Assembly: GCF_038396755.1 (NCBI RefSeq)
Contig: NZ_CP149822.1
Span: 3,782,001 to 3,846,000, forward strand
Direction: 5' to 3'
Source: Chitinophaga pollutisoli
GTDB taxonomy: Bacteria; Bacteroidota; Bacteroidia; Chitinophagales; Chitinophagaceae
Length of the DNA: 64,000 nucleotides
Position numbers and translations under genes: made by a program. Each line of letters opens with the position of its first letter. Within the stretch, counting starts at the first letter, position 1. Under the pieces are notes generated by a model, which did not search any database, was not told the DNA's origin, and saw only the letters and a list, made by a program, of their open reading frames with translations. Shown here in pieces: positions 19,180-28,146 of the stretch.

Positions 19180-20592
19180 TTAGCCTTCGCGTTTTACAAT
19201 TTGAGCAACCATGTCTGCTTCCGCCGCTACTTTATTGCCGACGAAAGCGGTTCCGCGCATTTCCACCAGGCCTCTGCGGATAGGGCTGAGCAGCTCCATT
19301 TTCAGTACCATGGTATCTCCGGGTATCACTTTTTGCTTGAATTTGCAATTATCGATCTTAAGGAAATAGGTGTCGTAGTTTTCCGGGTCCGGCTTGGGGT
19401 TGAGGGCAAGGATGCCGCCCACCTGGGCCAGGGCCTCGCAGATCAGTACGCCGGGCATTACCGGGTTATTGGGGAAGTGCCCCTGGAAGATCTGCTCGTT
19501 GAAAGTGACGTTCTTGATGCCTACCACCTGCGTGTCGCTCAGCTCGATGATCTTGTCGACCAGCAGCATCGGGTAGCGGTGCGGCATGGTTTTCACGATA
19601 CGGTTGATGTCGTAGATCGCGGGTTGGTTGGGATCGTAGATGGGAACGTCGCGGTTGTGCTTGTTCTTTTTGATATATGCCTTGATCTTGCGGGCAAACT
19701 CCACGTTGGAAGCGTGGCCCGGACGGTTGGCGATGATATGCGCCTTGATGGGATAGCCGATCAGGGCGAGGTCTCCCACGATATCGAGCAGCTTGTGGCG
19801 TGCCGGTTCGTTGGGGAAGTGGAGTTGTGCGTTGTTGAGGATGCCTTCGCGCTGGTGAACGGCGATTTCCGCACGGTCGAAAGCTTTAGCAAGTCGGTTC
19901 AGCTCTTCCTGGCTCATCACGCGGTCTACCACCACGATGGCGTTGTTGATGTCGCCGCCTTTGATGAGGTTATTAGCCAACAGGTATTCCAGCTCGTGGA
20001 GGAACACGAAGGTGCGGCAGGGCGCGATGTCTTTCTTGAAATCGGCCAGGCTCTTCAGGTTGGCGTGCTGGGTGCCGAGAACGGGAGAATTGAAGTCGAT
20101 GAGCGTGGTGATGCGGTAATCCACTGCGGGCAGGGCCACCATTTCCACTTTCTTCACTTCGTCGTAGTAATTGATGTTGGTGTCGATGGAGTACCAGATC
20201 TTTTTGGCTTCCTGCTCCTGGATGCCCACTTCCTCGATCAGTTCGATGAAGGGGAGGGAGGAGCCGTCCATAATGGGGATCTCCGGTCCGTTGATCTCGA
20301 TCAGGACGTTGTCTACGCCCATGCCCACCAGGGCAGCGAGGATGTGCTCTACCGTACTTACGCGGGCGCCGTTGTGCTCGAGCGTGGTGCCGCGGGCGGT
20401 ATCTACCACATAATCCACATCTGCTTTAACGATTGGCTGATCCGGGAGATCGATGCGCTGGAATTTGATGCCGAAGCCGGGCATCGCCGGCTTGAGTGTC
20501 ATATTCACATGCGCGCCTGTGTGCAAACCAACGCCTGAGATGGTCACGGGGCCTTTCAGGGTCTGTTGGTTCTGTTGCTGAGTGTCCATCAT
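19180..20592 (-). CDS. lpxC/fabZ: Bifunctional UDP-3-O-acyl-GlcNAc deacetylase / 3-hydroxyacyl-ACP dehydratase
   Basis: A 470-residue fusion typical of Bacteroidota. Residues 1 to about 310 are LpxC, the zinc deacetylase that commits to lipid A. Zinc ligands are visible as His in [12 protein letters not shown] and as the HxxxD pair in [14 protein letters not shown]. The remainder is FabZ, the hot-dog dehydratase of fatty-acid elongation, with the active-site His in [13 protein letters not shown] and Glu in [13 protein letters not shown]. Joining them links 3-hydroxyacyl-ACP supply to lipid A and phospholipid balance. Start taken at the first of two adjacent ATGs. Confidence 0.96.
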   Translation of the reverse strand: MMDTQQQNQQTLKGPVTISGVGLHTGAHVNMTLKPAMPGFGIKFQRIDLPDQPIVKADVDYVVDTARGTTLEHNGARVSTVEHILAALVGMGVDNVLIEINGPEIPIMDGSSLPFIELIEEVGIQEQEAKKIWYSIDTNINYYDEVKKVEMVALPAVDYRITTLIDFNSPVLGTQHANLKSLADFKKDIAPCRTFVFLHELEYLLANNLIKGGDINNAIVVVDRVMSQEELNRLAKAFDRAEIAVHQREGILNNAQLHFPNEPARHKLLDIVGDLALIGYPIKAHIIANRPGHASNVEFARKIKAYIKKNKHNRDVPIYDPNQPAIYDINRIVKTMPHRYPMLLVDKIIELSDTQVVGIKNVTFNEQIFQGHFPNNPVMPGVLICEALAQVGGILALNPKPDPENYDTYFLKIDNCKFKQKVIPGDTMVLKMELLSPIRRGLVEMRGTAFVGNKVAAEADMVAQIVKREG

Positions 20593-20623
20593 TATAGCTA
20601 CGTATTCAGTTTCGTTTTAATAA

Positions 20624-21679
20624 TTACACGCCGGCTTTTTCCGCCAGCAGCTGTTTCACCATGTCTTCGAGCTCTTTGACCCGTTTTTCCAATTCCGGCA
20701 AATTTCTAAAAATTGCCTGACTTTTTAGCGAACTTTTATAATCGTACGCCGGGGAGCCGGTAAGGGCGGTGTTGGGCGTAGTAATGGATTTGGACAATCC
20801 GCTCTGTGCATTGATGCGCGTACCGTCGGCGATCTGGATATGCCCCACGATGCCTACCTGCCCGCCGATCACGCAGTTCTTCCCGATCTTGGTGCTGCCG
20901 GAAATGCCCGTTTGCGCCGCAATCACGGTATTTTGCCCGATCTCCACGTTGTGGGCGATCTGGATGAGGTTGTCAAGCTTCACGCCGGAAAGGATCACGG
21001 TGGAGCCCATAGTAGCGCGGTCGATCGTCGTGTTGGCGCCGATCTCCACATCGTCGTGGATCACCACATTGCCCACCTGGGGTACTTTTTTATAGGAGCC
21101 ATCGGCCTGGGGCGCAAATCCGAACCCGTCGCCGCCGATCACGCAGCCGGCATGGAGGATCACGCGGTTGCCCACCACGCAATGGTCGTAAACTTTCACG
21201 CCGGGGTACAGTACCGAGCCGGAACCGATCTTCACATTATCGCCCAGGTAAACGCCGGGGTAAATTTTTACGTTGTCACCCAGCTGCACGTTTTCACCGA
21301 GGTAGGCGAAAGCGCCGATAAACACGCCGGTGCCCATCTTCACGGTCGCCGGAACATGAGAAGGCTGCTGGATGCCGGTTTTGGCGCCCGCACCCACCAT
21401 CTGCTGGTATTTTTCCAGCAAAAGGGCGAAGGAGCTGTATGCGTCCTTCACGCGGATAAGCGTGGGCTTCACGGGCCTGTCGATCTCCAGTGTATCGTTT
21501 ACGATGAGGATAGAGGCCTGGGTGGTGTAAATAAATTCTTCGTACTTGGGATTGGCGATGAAACTTAACATGCCGTCTCCTGCCTCCTCAATCTTGGCGA
21601 TATTGTGCACCTTCACTTCCGGGTCCCCCTCCAGCTTACCGTTCAATATGGTAGCCAGCTGTAATGCGCTGAATTGCAT
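20624..21679 (-). CDS. lpxD: UDP-3-O-acylglucosamine N-acyltransferase LpxD
   Basis: Third lipid A enzyme, adding the second hydroxyacyl chain. The 351 residues have an N-terminal uridine-binding domain (about 1-100, with [14 protein letters not shown]). A long hexapeptide-repeat beta helix follows, including [13 protein letters not shown], a segment diagnostic of LpxD, and the catalytic His in [12 protein letters not shown]-terminal helical extension ([19 protein letters not shown]) probably forms the trimer coiled coil. It lies 92 bases after the HD gene and 31 before lpxC-fabZ. Confidence 0.95.
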   Translation of the reverse strand: MQFSALQLATILNGKLEGDPEVKVHNIAKIEEAGDGMLSFIANPKYEEFIYTTQASILIVNDTLEIDRPVKPTLIRVKDAYSSFALLLEKYQQMVGAGAKTGIQQPSHVPATVKMGTGVFIGAFAYLGENVQLGDNVKIYPGVYLGDNVKIGSGSVLYPGVKVYDHCVVGNRVILHAGCVIGGDGFGFAPQADGSYKKVPQVGNVVIHDDVEIGANTTIDRATMGSTVILSGVKLDNLIQIAHNVEIGQNTVIAAQTGISGSTKIGKNCVIGGQVGIVGHIQIADGTRINAQSGLSKSITTPNTALTGSPAYDYKSSLKSQAIFRNLPELEKRVKELEDMVKQLLAEKAGV

Positions 21680-21771
21680 AGTTATAATTTGAAAATGTTA
21701 CCTTCCAGGCTGCCTCCGGCTGATATGAATGTATTCACTAACATGTTAAGTTCGTATAAAACGTTGTTAGC

Positions 21772-22998
21772 CTAGAATTTTGGATGACAAATGTAGAATT
21801 TTTTTATCGGTCTTGCCAAAGTATGCGATACAAGGGCATTGTCGATCGAAGAAATATCCCGCACGTTGCCGTCCTTATATAATATGTTAATCTTTTCATC
21901 TTCAGCGTCATACGCCTTGAGGCTGGCGGTATCGGTGAACACGAAATATTCCGCTTCCTCGGGGGTAAGCCCCAGCGCTTCCGTCGCTTTTTCCCGCCAG
22001 GCGGCCACTTCTTCCGGCCCAAATGGGTCGTTGCGAAGGGTGACCTTGAAAAGTTGGCGGTTCACGAGCCAACCGCACAAGGTACCCAGGGTCTTATCGG
22101 GATGCCCGGCCCAGACCTTAATGGCGCCCATGATATCGTAATCATCGAGCAGGCAGAACTGCCGTAGCACCTCGGGGTCGTGCCCGAATGCCTCGCGGCC
22201 CACGCGGCGGTACAGGAAGTACTTCAGCGCGGGGGAAGCAAACAGCTCTTCGCCACGGAGGGCGAGCGCCTTGGCCCGCTGCAACACCTTCACCAGCATG
22301 CTTTCCGCGCTCAGCACCGTTTTATGCAAATACACCTGCCAGTACATGAGCCTCCGCGCCACAATAAACTTCTCGATCGAATAAATCCCTTTTTCCTCCA
22401 CCATCAGCTCCCCGCCAGCCACCGTCAGCATCTTAATGATCCGGTCGTAGGAAATCACGCCTTCAGAAACACCCGTGTAAAAGCTGTCTCGGCTCAGGTA
22501 ATCCATCCGGTCGACATCTAACTGGCTGGAAACCAGTTGATGCAAGAACTTTTTATGGTACCGGTCATTAAAAATCTTCAGGGTAAGATCCAGCGCGCCG
22601 TCCATTTCCCGGTTCAGGGTCTGCATCAGCAGCTGGGAAATCTCCTCGTGGGAGACGCCCTCCACCAGCGTATGCTCCAGCGCATGGGAATAAGGCCCGT
22701 GCCCCACATCATGCAATAATATGGCCATTTTTGCCGCCACTTCCTCTTCCTCCGTGATCTCCACACCCTTGCCCTTCAGCTCCGCCAGCGCGCAACTCAT
22801 AAGATGGTACGCCCCCATGCTGTGATGGAACCGCGTATGCATGGCCCCCGGATATACCAGGTGCGCCAGCGCCATCTGGTGGATCCGCCGCAACCGCTGG
22901 TAATACGGGTGCGACAGGAGGCTGAATATCAATGGATGATCGATTGTTATAAACCCATACACCGGGTCGTTCACAATCTTGCGTTTTCGGTCAGTCAT
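21772..22998 (-). CDS. HD-domain phosphohydrolase
   Basis: A 408-residue HD-superfamily protein of the dGTPase-like or SAMHD1-related group. Metal-binding residues are seen as H in TRFHHSMGAYHLM, HD in ILLHDVGHGPYSHALEH, and D in DVDRMDYLSRDS. The substrate could be a dNTP or another nucleotide and cannot be read from sequence. It is the first gene of the lipid A run on this strand, preceded by a good -7 box. A gene like this precedes lpxD in several Bacteroidota as I recall. Confidence 0.88.
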   Translation of the reverse strand: MTDRKRKIVNDPVYGFITIDHPLIFSLLSHPYYQRLRRIHQMALAHLVYPGAMHTRFHHSMGAYHLMSCALAELKGKGVEITEEEEVAAKMAILLHDVGHGPYSHALEHTLVEGVSHEEISQLLMQTLNREMDGALDLTLKIFNDRYHKKFLHQLVSSQLDVDRMDYLSRDSFYTGVSEGVISYDRIIKMLTVAGGELMVEEKGIYSIEKFIVARRLMYWQVYLHKTVLSAESMLVKVLQRAKALALRGEELFASPALKYFLYRRVGREAFGHDPEVLRQFCLLDDYDIMGAIKVWAGHPDKTLGTLCGWLVNRQLFKVTLRNDPFGPEEVAAWREKATEALGLTPEEAEYFVFTDTASLKAYDAEDEKINILYKDGNVRDISSIDNALVSHTLARPIKKFYICHPKF

Positions 22999-23022
22999 TC
23001 GCTTGTTTTAAATCGATCGGTA

Positions 23023-23030
23023 CAAATCTA
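23023..23030 (-). promoter_or_regulatory. -7 box for the HD/lpx operon
   Basis: On the minus strand TAGATTTG matches the Bacteroidota -7 consensus TAnnTTTG exactly and lies 25 bases before the HD gene start. No clear -33 TTTG is seen at the expected distance. Confidence 0.5.
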
Positions 23031-23157
23031 CGCCATCCGCGCTAACTTTTACTGAACCAGGAGCCCCGTAAACCCGTTTTAACACCGCACGGGTACGATT
23101 TTTGACCTTATCTAAATATTTGCCAATATATTCTAAATAAATTCGTAATTCGTATAC

Positions 23158-24711
23158 ATGAATCAAATCAACATACTCTGGGTCGATGATGAAATAGATT
23201 CCCTCAAATCCCAAATCATTTTCCTGGAAAGTAAAGGCTATCACGTTTCCGCCCTCACCAACGGCTACGACGCCCTCGAGTTCCTCCGCGATAATATCGT
23301 GGACGTCGTGCTGCTCGATGAATCCATGCCCGGCATCACCGGCCTGGAAACCCTCGGCAAAATCAAGGAGATCAACCAGCAGATCCCCGTGGTGATGATC
23401 ACCAAAAACGAAGCTGAAAACGTCATGGACGAGGCCATCGGCTCCCAGATCACCGATTACCTCATCAAGCCCGTAAACCCCAACCAGGTGCTGCTGTCTC
23501 TCAAAAAAATCATCGACAACAAGCGCCTCGTGGCCGAAAAAACCACCACCGCCTACCAGCAACAGTTCCGGACCCTCTTTATGGCCCTCAACGATAACCC
23601 GAACCACGAAGAATGGGCAGATATCTATAAAAAACTCGTGTATTGGGAAATGGAAATGGCGAAGTCCGACAGCCCTGAGATGCTCGAAGTGCTCCAGTCC
23701 CAGAAAGCCGAAGCCAACAACGAGTTCGCCAAATTCATCGGCCGGAATTACGCCGACTGGGTGGCCCCTGGCGCCAAAGACGCGCCCATCATGAGCCACA
23801 GCCTCTTTGCGAAGAAAGTAGTGCCCCTGCTCGACCCTTCCGTACCCAATTTCTTCATCCTCATCGATAACCTCCGGTACGACCAGTGGAAGGCCATCCA
23901 GCCCATCTTCTCCGAGTCTTTCCGGGTTGTGGAAGAAGATACTTTTTACAGTATCCTGCCCACGTCCACCCAATACGCCCGCAACGCGATCTTCGCCGGC
24001 ATGCTGCCCATCGATATCGAAGCGAAGTTCCCCGATGAATGGAAAAACGACGACGAGGAAGGCGGCAAAAACATGCATGAAGAAAAATTCATCGCCGCAC
24101 AGCTGGCCCGCCTCAAAATGGATCCCAGGTTCTCGTATACCAAAGTGGTCCACCATGCCGACGGGCAACATCTCGTCAACAACATGCACAACCTGCTGAA
24201 CTATCCGCTCAACGTGATCGTTTATAACTTCGTGGACATGCTCAGCCACGCCCGCACCGAGATGGAAGTGCTCAAGGAACTGGCCGGCGACGAAGTCAGC
24301 TACCGCTCCATCACCGCCAGCTGGTTCGAGCATTCGCCGCTGCACCAGGCATTGAAGAAGATTTCGGACAAGAAGATCAATATCATCGTAGCCACCGACC
24401 ACGGCTCCGTTCGCGTGAAAACACCGGTAAAGGTGATCGGCGACAAGCAAACCACCACCAACCTGCGCTACAAGCACGGGCGGAACCTGAACTACGATCC
24501 CAAAGAGGTGCTGGCATTCCGCGACCCGAAAGATGCGGGGCTGCCGAGGCCGAATGTCAATTCTTCTTATATCTTTGCCCGCGAAGACGGATACCTTTGC
24601 TATCCTAACAATTATAATTTTTTTGTGAACTATTACCGCAACACCTTCCAGCACGGCGGCATTTCTCTCGAAGAGATGATCGTTCCGGTAGCGAAGATGG
24701 TCAGCAAATAG
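23158..24711 (+). CDS. porX: Response regulator PorX with PglZ-type effector domain
   Basis: Two-component regulator of the type IX secretion system. Of 517 residues, 1-120 form a receiver domain with phospho-acceptor D54 (VVLLDESMPG), acidic pair D10-D11 and K104 (YLIKPVN). From about 200 onward is an alkaline-phosphatase-superfamily (PglZ) domain, with metal-site patches FILIDNLRYDQW and IIVATDHGS. Characterised PorX proteins act as phosphodiesterases and work with the PorY kinase and a SigP-type sigma factor. Neither partner gene is in the window. Start ATG 23158 gives a complete receiver fold. Confidence 0.95.
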   Translation: MNQINILWVDDEIDSLKSQIIFLESKGYHVSALTNGYDALEFLRDNIVDVVLLDESMPGITGLETLGKIKEINQQIPVVMITKNEAENVMDEAIGSQITDYLIKPVNPNQVLLSLKKIIDNKRLVAEKTTTAYQQQFRTLFMALNDNPNHEEWADIYKKLVYWEMEMAKSDSPEMLEVLQSQKAEANNEFAKFIGRNYADWVAPGAKDAPIMSHSLFAKKVVPLLDPSVPNFFILIDNLRYDQWKAIQPIFSESFRVVEEDTFYSILPTSTQYARNAIFAGMLPIDIEAKFPDEWKNDDEEGGKNMHEEKFIAAQLARLKMDPRFSYTKVVHHADGQHLVNNMHNLLNYPLNVIVYNFVDMLSHARTEMEVLKELAGDEVSYRSITASWFEHSPLHQALKKISDKKINIIVATDHGSVRVKTPVKVIGDKQTTTNLRYKHGRNLNYDPKEVLAFRDPKDAGLPRPNVNSSYIFAREDGYLCYPNNYNFFVNYYRNTFQHGGISLEEMIVPVAKMVSK

Positions 24712-24730
24712 ATAAACAACGGGAGACAAT

Positions 24731-25096
24731 ATGAACCTGAAGAGTACCCCCGCCAACCTGGCGAAGCTGGAGAAGATTTTCGACGAGGCCAAATACATCA
24801 TCCGTTACGAAAAGGGAACGTTCAACTCCGGCTACTGCATCCTGGAGCATAAGAAAGTCGTGGTAGTGAACAAATTCCTGAACGTGGAAGGCCGTATCAA
24901 CACCCTGCTCGATATCCTGCCCGCCATCACCCTGGAGGAAGGCTTCCTCACGCCTGAATCGCAGAAGCTTTACCGCCAGGTAATCGAAAGCAAGGCCGAA
25001 GCCGCCGCCAAAGAGGAAAAAGAAAATGGGGAAGCCGGTAAAGACGACGCCGGCGAAGCTCCTGCAGACGAAAACCCGGAAACCCCGAAGCCGTGA
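24731..25096 (+). CDS. Conserved hypothetical protein downstream of porX
   Basis: A 121-residue soluble protein without signal peptide. The first 85 residues look folded (EKIFDEAKYIIRYEKGTFNSG then CILEHKKVVVVNKFLNVEGR). The last 35 are acidic and proline-rich (EENGEAGKDDAGEAPADENP style) and probably disordered. I do not recognise a characterised family. It follows porX by 19 bases, and its stop overlaps the next start in GTGA. It is therefore translationally coupled to the metallo-hydrolase. Confidence 0.8.
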   Translation: MNLKSTPANLAKLEKIFDEAKYIIRYEKGTFNSGYCILEHKKVVVVNKFLNVEGRINTLLDILPAITLEEGFLTPESQKLYRQVIESKAEAAAKEEKENGEAGKDDAGEAPADENPETPKP

Positions 25097-25857
25097 AAGT
25101 AACTTTCCTCGGAACAGGCACCTCGCAGGGCGTGCCGGTCATCGCCTGTCCATGCCACGTCTGCGCCTCCGCAGACCCGCGCGACAAGCGGCTCCGTTCC
25201 AGCATCCTCATTTCCGACGAAAAGGCCGGCAACATCGTGATCGACACCACGCCCGATTTCCGTTACCAGATGCTCCGCGCGCAGGTGAAGCGCCTCGAAG
25301 CCGTGGTGATCACGCATTCCCACAAAGACCACATCGCCGGGATGGACGATATCCGCGCGTTCAACTTTTTCCAGCAACAGCCCATCGATATTTACGCTTC
25401 TGAATATTCACAAGACGTTATCATCCGCGAATTCTCCTACGCGTTCGCCGACTTCAAATATCCCGGCATCCCGGAGCTGAACCTCCGCACGATCGGCGAT
25501 GAACACTTCTTCGTGAACGGGATGAAATTCACGCCCATAAACGTTCTGCACCACAAGATGCCCGTGCTCGGATTCCGTTTCGGCGACTTCACTTACATCA
25601 CCGACGCCAATTTTATCGCGCCGGAGGAAAAGGAAAAGATCCGTGGTTCGCAGGTACTCGTGCTGAACGCATTGCGCCGTGAAAAACACATCTCCCATTT
25701 CACGCTGGATGAAGCGATCGCGCTGGGCCAGGAGCTGGAAGTGCCGCAGGTGCTGTTTACGCATATCAGCCACCAGCTTGGTTTGCATGCGGAAGTGGAG
25801 CCCACGTTGCCGGAAGGCGCGCACCTCGCCTACGATGGTCTGGAAATACATTTGTAA
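25093..25857 (+). CDS. MBL-fold hydrolase, PhnP/RNase Z-like
   Basis: A 254-residue metallo-beta-lactamase-fold phosphodiesterase-like protein. It begins with GTG at 25093, inside the preceding stop. The N-terminus KVTFLGTGTSQGVP and the cysteines of IACPCHVCAS follow the PhnP pattern, in which they bind a structural zinc. The metal motif is THSHKDHIAGMDD. PhnP itself hydrolyses cyclic ribose phosphates in phosphonate breakdown. No other phosphonate gene is near, so the substrate here is open. Confidence 0.87.
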   Translation: MKVTFLGTGTSQGVPVIACPCHVCASADPRDKRLRSSILISDEKAGNIVIDTTPDFRYQMLRAQVKRLEAVVITHSHKDHIAGMDDIRAFNFFQQQPIDIYASEYSQDVIIREFSYAFADFKYPGIPELNLRTIGDEHFFVNGMKFTPINVLHHKMPVLGFRFGDFTYITDANFIAPEEKEKIRGSQVLVLNALRREKHISHFTLDEAIALGQELEVPQVLFTHISHQLGLHAEVEPTLPEGAHLAYDGLEIHL

Positions 25858-25893
25858 TCCAAAAATCCTTACATTCGGCATCGATTAAAACCA

Positions 25894-26619
25894 TTGTTTG
25901 TGCCGGATACTTTTTTTGATTTTTCCCGTCGGGAAAGACTGGGCGTTGCCTGTCTGCTGATCCTCATCTTAGTTTTTCAGGGTTTACCATTTGTGTGGAC
26001 GCGCGTTCGCCCGGAGCCGCCGTTGACGGATACTTCCGGCATCGCGGAAGCGGATCGGGCGGTAACGGCGCTCCTGGCCGAAGGGGCGCGGGAGAAAACG
26101 CGGCGGTACGACAGCATGCGCGCCAGCTGGAAACGGCCCGCTTACCGAAGGGACAGTACATTCCGCAGGCCCTGGCCGCGCGACAGTTCCCGGAAAACGG
26201 CGTGGGAGCGGAAGACGCCGCCGGTTATTGATATTAATACAGCGGACAGTGCGGAATGGGAGCGGTTGCCGTACATCGGCGCGGGGTACGCGGGGAGGAT
26301 CGTGCGGTTCAGGGAGCGCCTCGGCGGCTTCCACAGCCGCATACAAGTGAGTGAAGCCTACGGTTTGCCGGATTCCGTATTTAAAAAAATTCAACCGTAC
26401 TTACAGCTGGGTGATGAATCACTAAGAAAAATCGATCTCAATGAGACAGATGAAAAATCTTTGGCCGATCATCCATACATCAACACGAAATTAGCCCGTG
26501 CCATCATACGCTATCGCAGTGCCAACGGGCGTTTCAGGCAGGTGGAAGACCTCCGCGCATTGCCTTTGGTGAATGATTCCATTTATCGTAAAATTGAAAA
26601 ATACTTAACCGCCCCTTAA
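25894..26619 (+). CDS. Membrane-anchored helix-hairpin-helix protein (ComEA-like)
   Basis: A 241-residue protein with one N-terminal membrane helix (LGVACLLILILVFQGLPFVW), then a basic linker and two helix-hairpin-helix repeats. The first is DINTADSAEWERLPYIGAGY at about residues 113-132. The second starts KIDLNETDEKSLADHPYI near 177. This organisation resembles ComEA-type DNA-binding proteins of the cell surface, though it lacks adjacent competence genes. The start is uncertain: TTG 25894 or GTG 25900, since no ATG fits. Confidence 0.78.
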   Translation: MFVPDTFFDFSRRERLGVACLLILILVFQGLPFVWTRVRPEPPLTDTSGIAEADRAVTALLAEGAREKTRRYDSMRASWKRPAYRRDSTFRRPWPRDSSRKTAWERKTPPVIDINTADSAEWERLPYIGAGYAGRIVRFRERLGGFHSRIQVSEAYGLPDSVFKKIQPYLQLGDESLRKIDLNETDEKSLADHPYINTKLARAIIRYRSANGRFRQVEDLRALPLVNDSIYRKIEKYLTAP

Positions 26620-26635
26620 AACGTAATTTCAGGTT

Positions 26636-27778
26636 ATGAATTTTCAGCCAACGGACATGCAACAACAGATTGCGCAGGTGATCAAAGATTTTGGAAAAAC
26701 CAACATCCAGCCACACATTATGGAATGGGACGAGTCCCAGACATTTCCCGCAGACCTTTTTCACCGGATGGGTGAACTGGGGCTGATGGGCGTACTCGTG
26801 CCGGAAACCTATGGCGGCTCAGGGCTCGGGTACCTGGAATATGTGACGGTGATCAGCGAAGTAGCGCGGATTTGCGGCGCGGTGGGATTGAGCCTCGCGG
26901 CGCATAACAGCCTGTGCACGGGGCATATCCTGCAGTTCGGTAGCGAGGAACAGAAGCGGCGCTGGCTGCCCAAACTCGCCGCCGGCCAGTGGATCGGCGC
27001 CTGGGGACTAACGGAGCCCAACACCGGTTCCGATGCTATGAACATGAAATGCGTGGCCCGCAAAGAAGGCGACGAATGGGTGATCAACGGCACCAAGTGC
27101 TGGATCACGCATGGCAAAAGCGGCGACGTGGCCGTAGTGATCGCCCGCACAGGTGAAGTGCGCGACAGTCATGGTATGACCGCCTTCGTGGTGGAACGCG
27201 GTACACCGGGCTTCAGCGGTGGTAAGAAAGAAAACAAACTTGGCATGCGCGCTTCGGAAACCGCTGAAATGATTTTCGATAATTGCCGCATCCCGGCCGC
27301 CAATATGCTCGGTAAGGAAGGCGACGGATTCATACAATCGATGAAGGTGCTCGACGGTGGCCGTATTTCCATCGCAGCGCTCTCGCTGGGTATCGCGAAA
27401 GGCGCTTACGACGCGGCTTTGAAATATGCGCAGGAACGCCAGCAATTCGATAAACCTATTGCCAGCTTCCAGGGGATATCGTTCAAGCTGGCGGATATGG
27501 CCACGCAGATCGCGGCGGCGGAATTGCTCACCATGCAGGCCGCGGACATGAAGAACAAACATCTTCCCATGACCAAACAGGCCGCCATGGCTAAATACTA
27601 TGCATCGGAGATCGCGGTGTCCATTGCGAATGAAGCGGTTCAGGTTTTTGGAGGATATGGCTACACGAAAGATTTCCCGGTGGAGAAGTTTTACCGCGAT
27701 GCGAAGCTGTGCACCATTGGCGAGGGCACCAGCGAGATCCAAAAAATCGTGATCGCGCGGGAAGTGTTGAAAGCATAA
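26636..27778 (+). CDS. Acyl-CoA dehydrogenase
   Basis: FAD-dependent acyl-CoA dehydrogenase of 380 residues for the first oxidation step of fatty-acid or branched-chain acyl-CoA breakdown. Family signatures are WGLTEPNTGSDAMNMKC (FAD and substrate site), KLGMRASETAEMIFDN and QVFGGYGYTKDFPVEKFYRD. The catalytic Glu is expected in IGEGTSEIQKIVIARE. Chain-length specificity cannot be told; a short-chain or isovaleryl-type enzyme is plausible. A hairpin terminator follows. Confidence 0.93.
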   Translation: MNFQPTDMQQQIAQVIKDFGKTNIQPHIMEWDESQTFPADLFHRMGELGLMGVLVPETYGGSGLGYLEYVTVISEVARICGAVGLSLAAHNSLCTGHILQFGSEEQKRRWLPKLAAGQWIGAWGLTEPNTGSDAMNMKCVARKEGDEWVINGTKCWITHGKSGDVAVVIARTGEVRDSHGMTAFVVERGTPGFSGGKKENKLGMRASETAEMIFDNCRIPAANMLGKEGDGFIQSMKVLDGGRISIAALSLGIAKGAYDAALKYAQERQQFDKPIASFQGISFKLADMATQIAAAELLTMQAADMKNKHLPMTKQAAMAKYYASEIAVSIANEAVQVFGGYGYTKDFPVEKFYRDAKLCTIGEGTSEIQKIVIAREVLKA

Positions 27779-27806
27779 ACATAGAAAAGGTCAATCCAAA
27801 TAGTTC

Positions 27807-27844
27807 AGCGGCTGGTTCCAGAAGGGCCAGCCGCTGCGGTTTTA
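27807..27844 (+). terminator. Hairpin after acyl-CoA dehydrogenase
   Basis: Nine-bp perfect stem AGCGGCTGG (27807-27815) with CCAGCCGCT (27827-27835), 11-base loop, followed shortly by TTTT. Confidence 0.6.
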
Positions 27845-28146
27845 CAGCGGAAAACAGTTGATACAAGTACGTTTGCGCAACGGTAAAACGCGCTACTTCA
27901 CAACGGATCACGGGATGGAAATTATCGTGGCTTTCCAACGCCGGCAGTGGAATTAATTTTCACCCTCCATCGGGTGAATACATTCCATTTTAACGCCGTC
28001 AAATACTATTTTACCCCGCTTTATACTATTCGCTAATACATAAGTGTAAATTTAATCAATCGATTGCATGACTGTAATTGATTGATAATGATTTCATTAT
28101 TTTTTAACGATAACTTTTATAAATTGTGGTCCCAAGAATCTAACAT
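27845..28146. other. AT-rich leader region before gapN
   Basis: No gene is visible. It holds a 7-bp hairpin (TTCACCC 27959-27965 with GGGTGAA 27972-27978) and then about 150 bases of AT-rich DNA suited to a promoter, including TAACTTTT at 28111-28118. No certain promoter can be called. Confidence 0.4.

Noticed and set aside
18244..20538. 764-codon plus-strand frame opposite lpxA and lpxC-fabZ
   Set aside because: Composition is of the mirror type (many D, H, V) and the opposite strand carries well-known enzymes.
23008..24801. 597-codon minus-strand frame opposite porX
   Set aside because: Shadow of PorX, which has a full receiver and PglZ signature.
27591..27938. Minus-strand frame at the end of the acyl-CoA dehydrogenase
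   Set aside because: Overlaps the conserved C-terminus of the enzyme and its terminator; no independent evidence.
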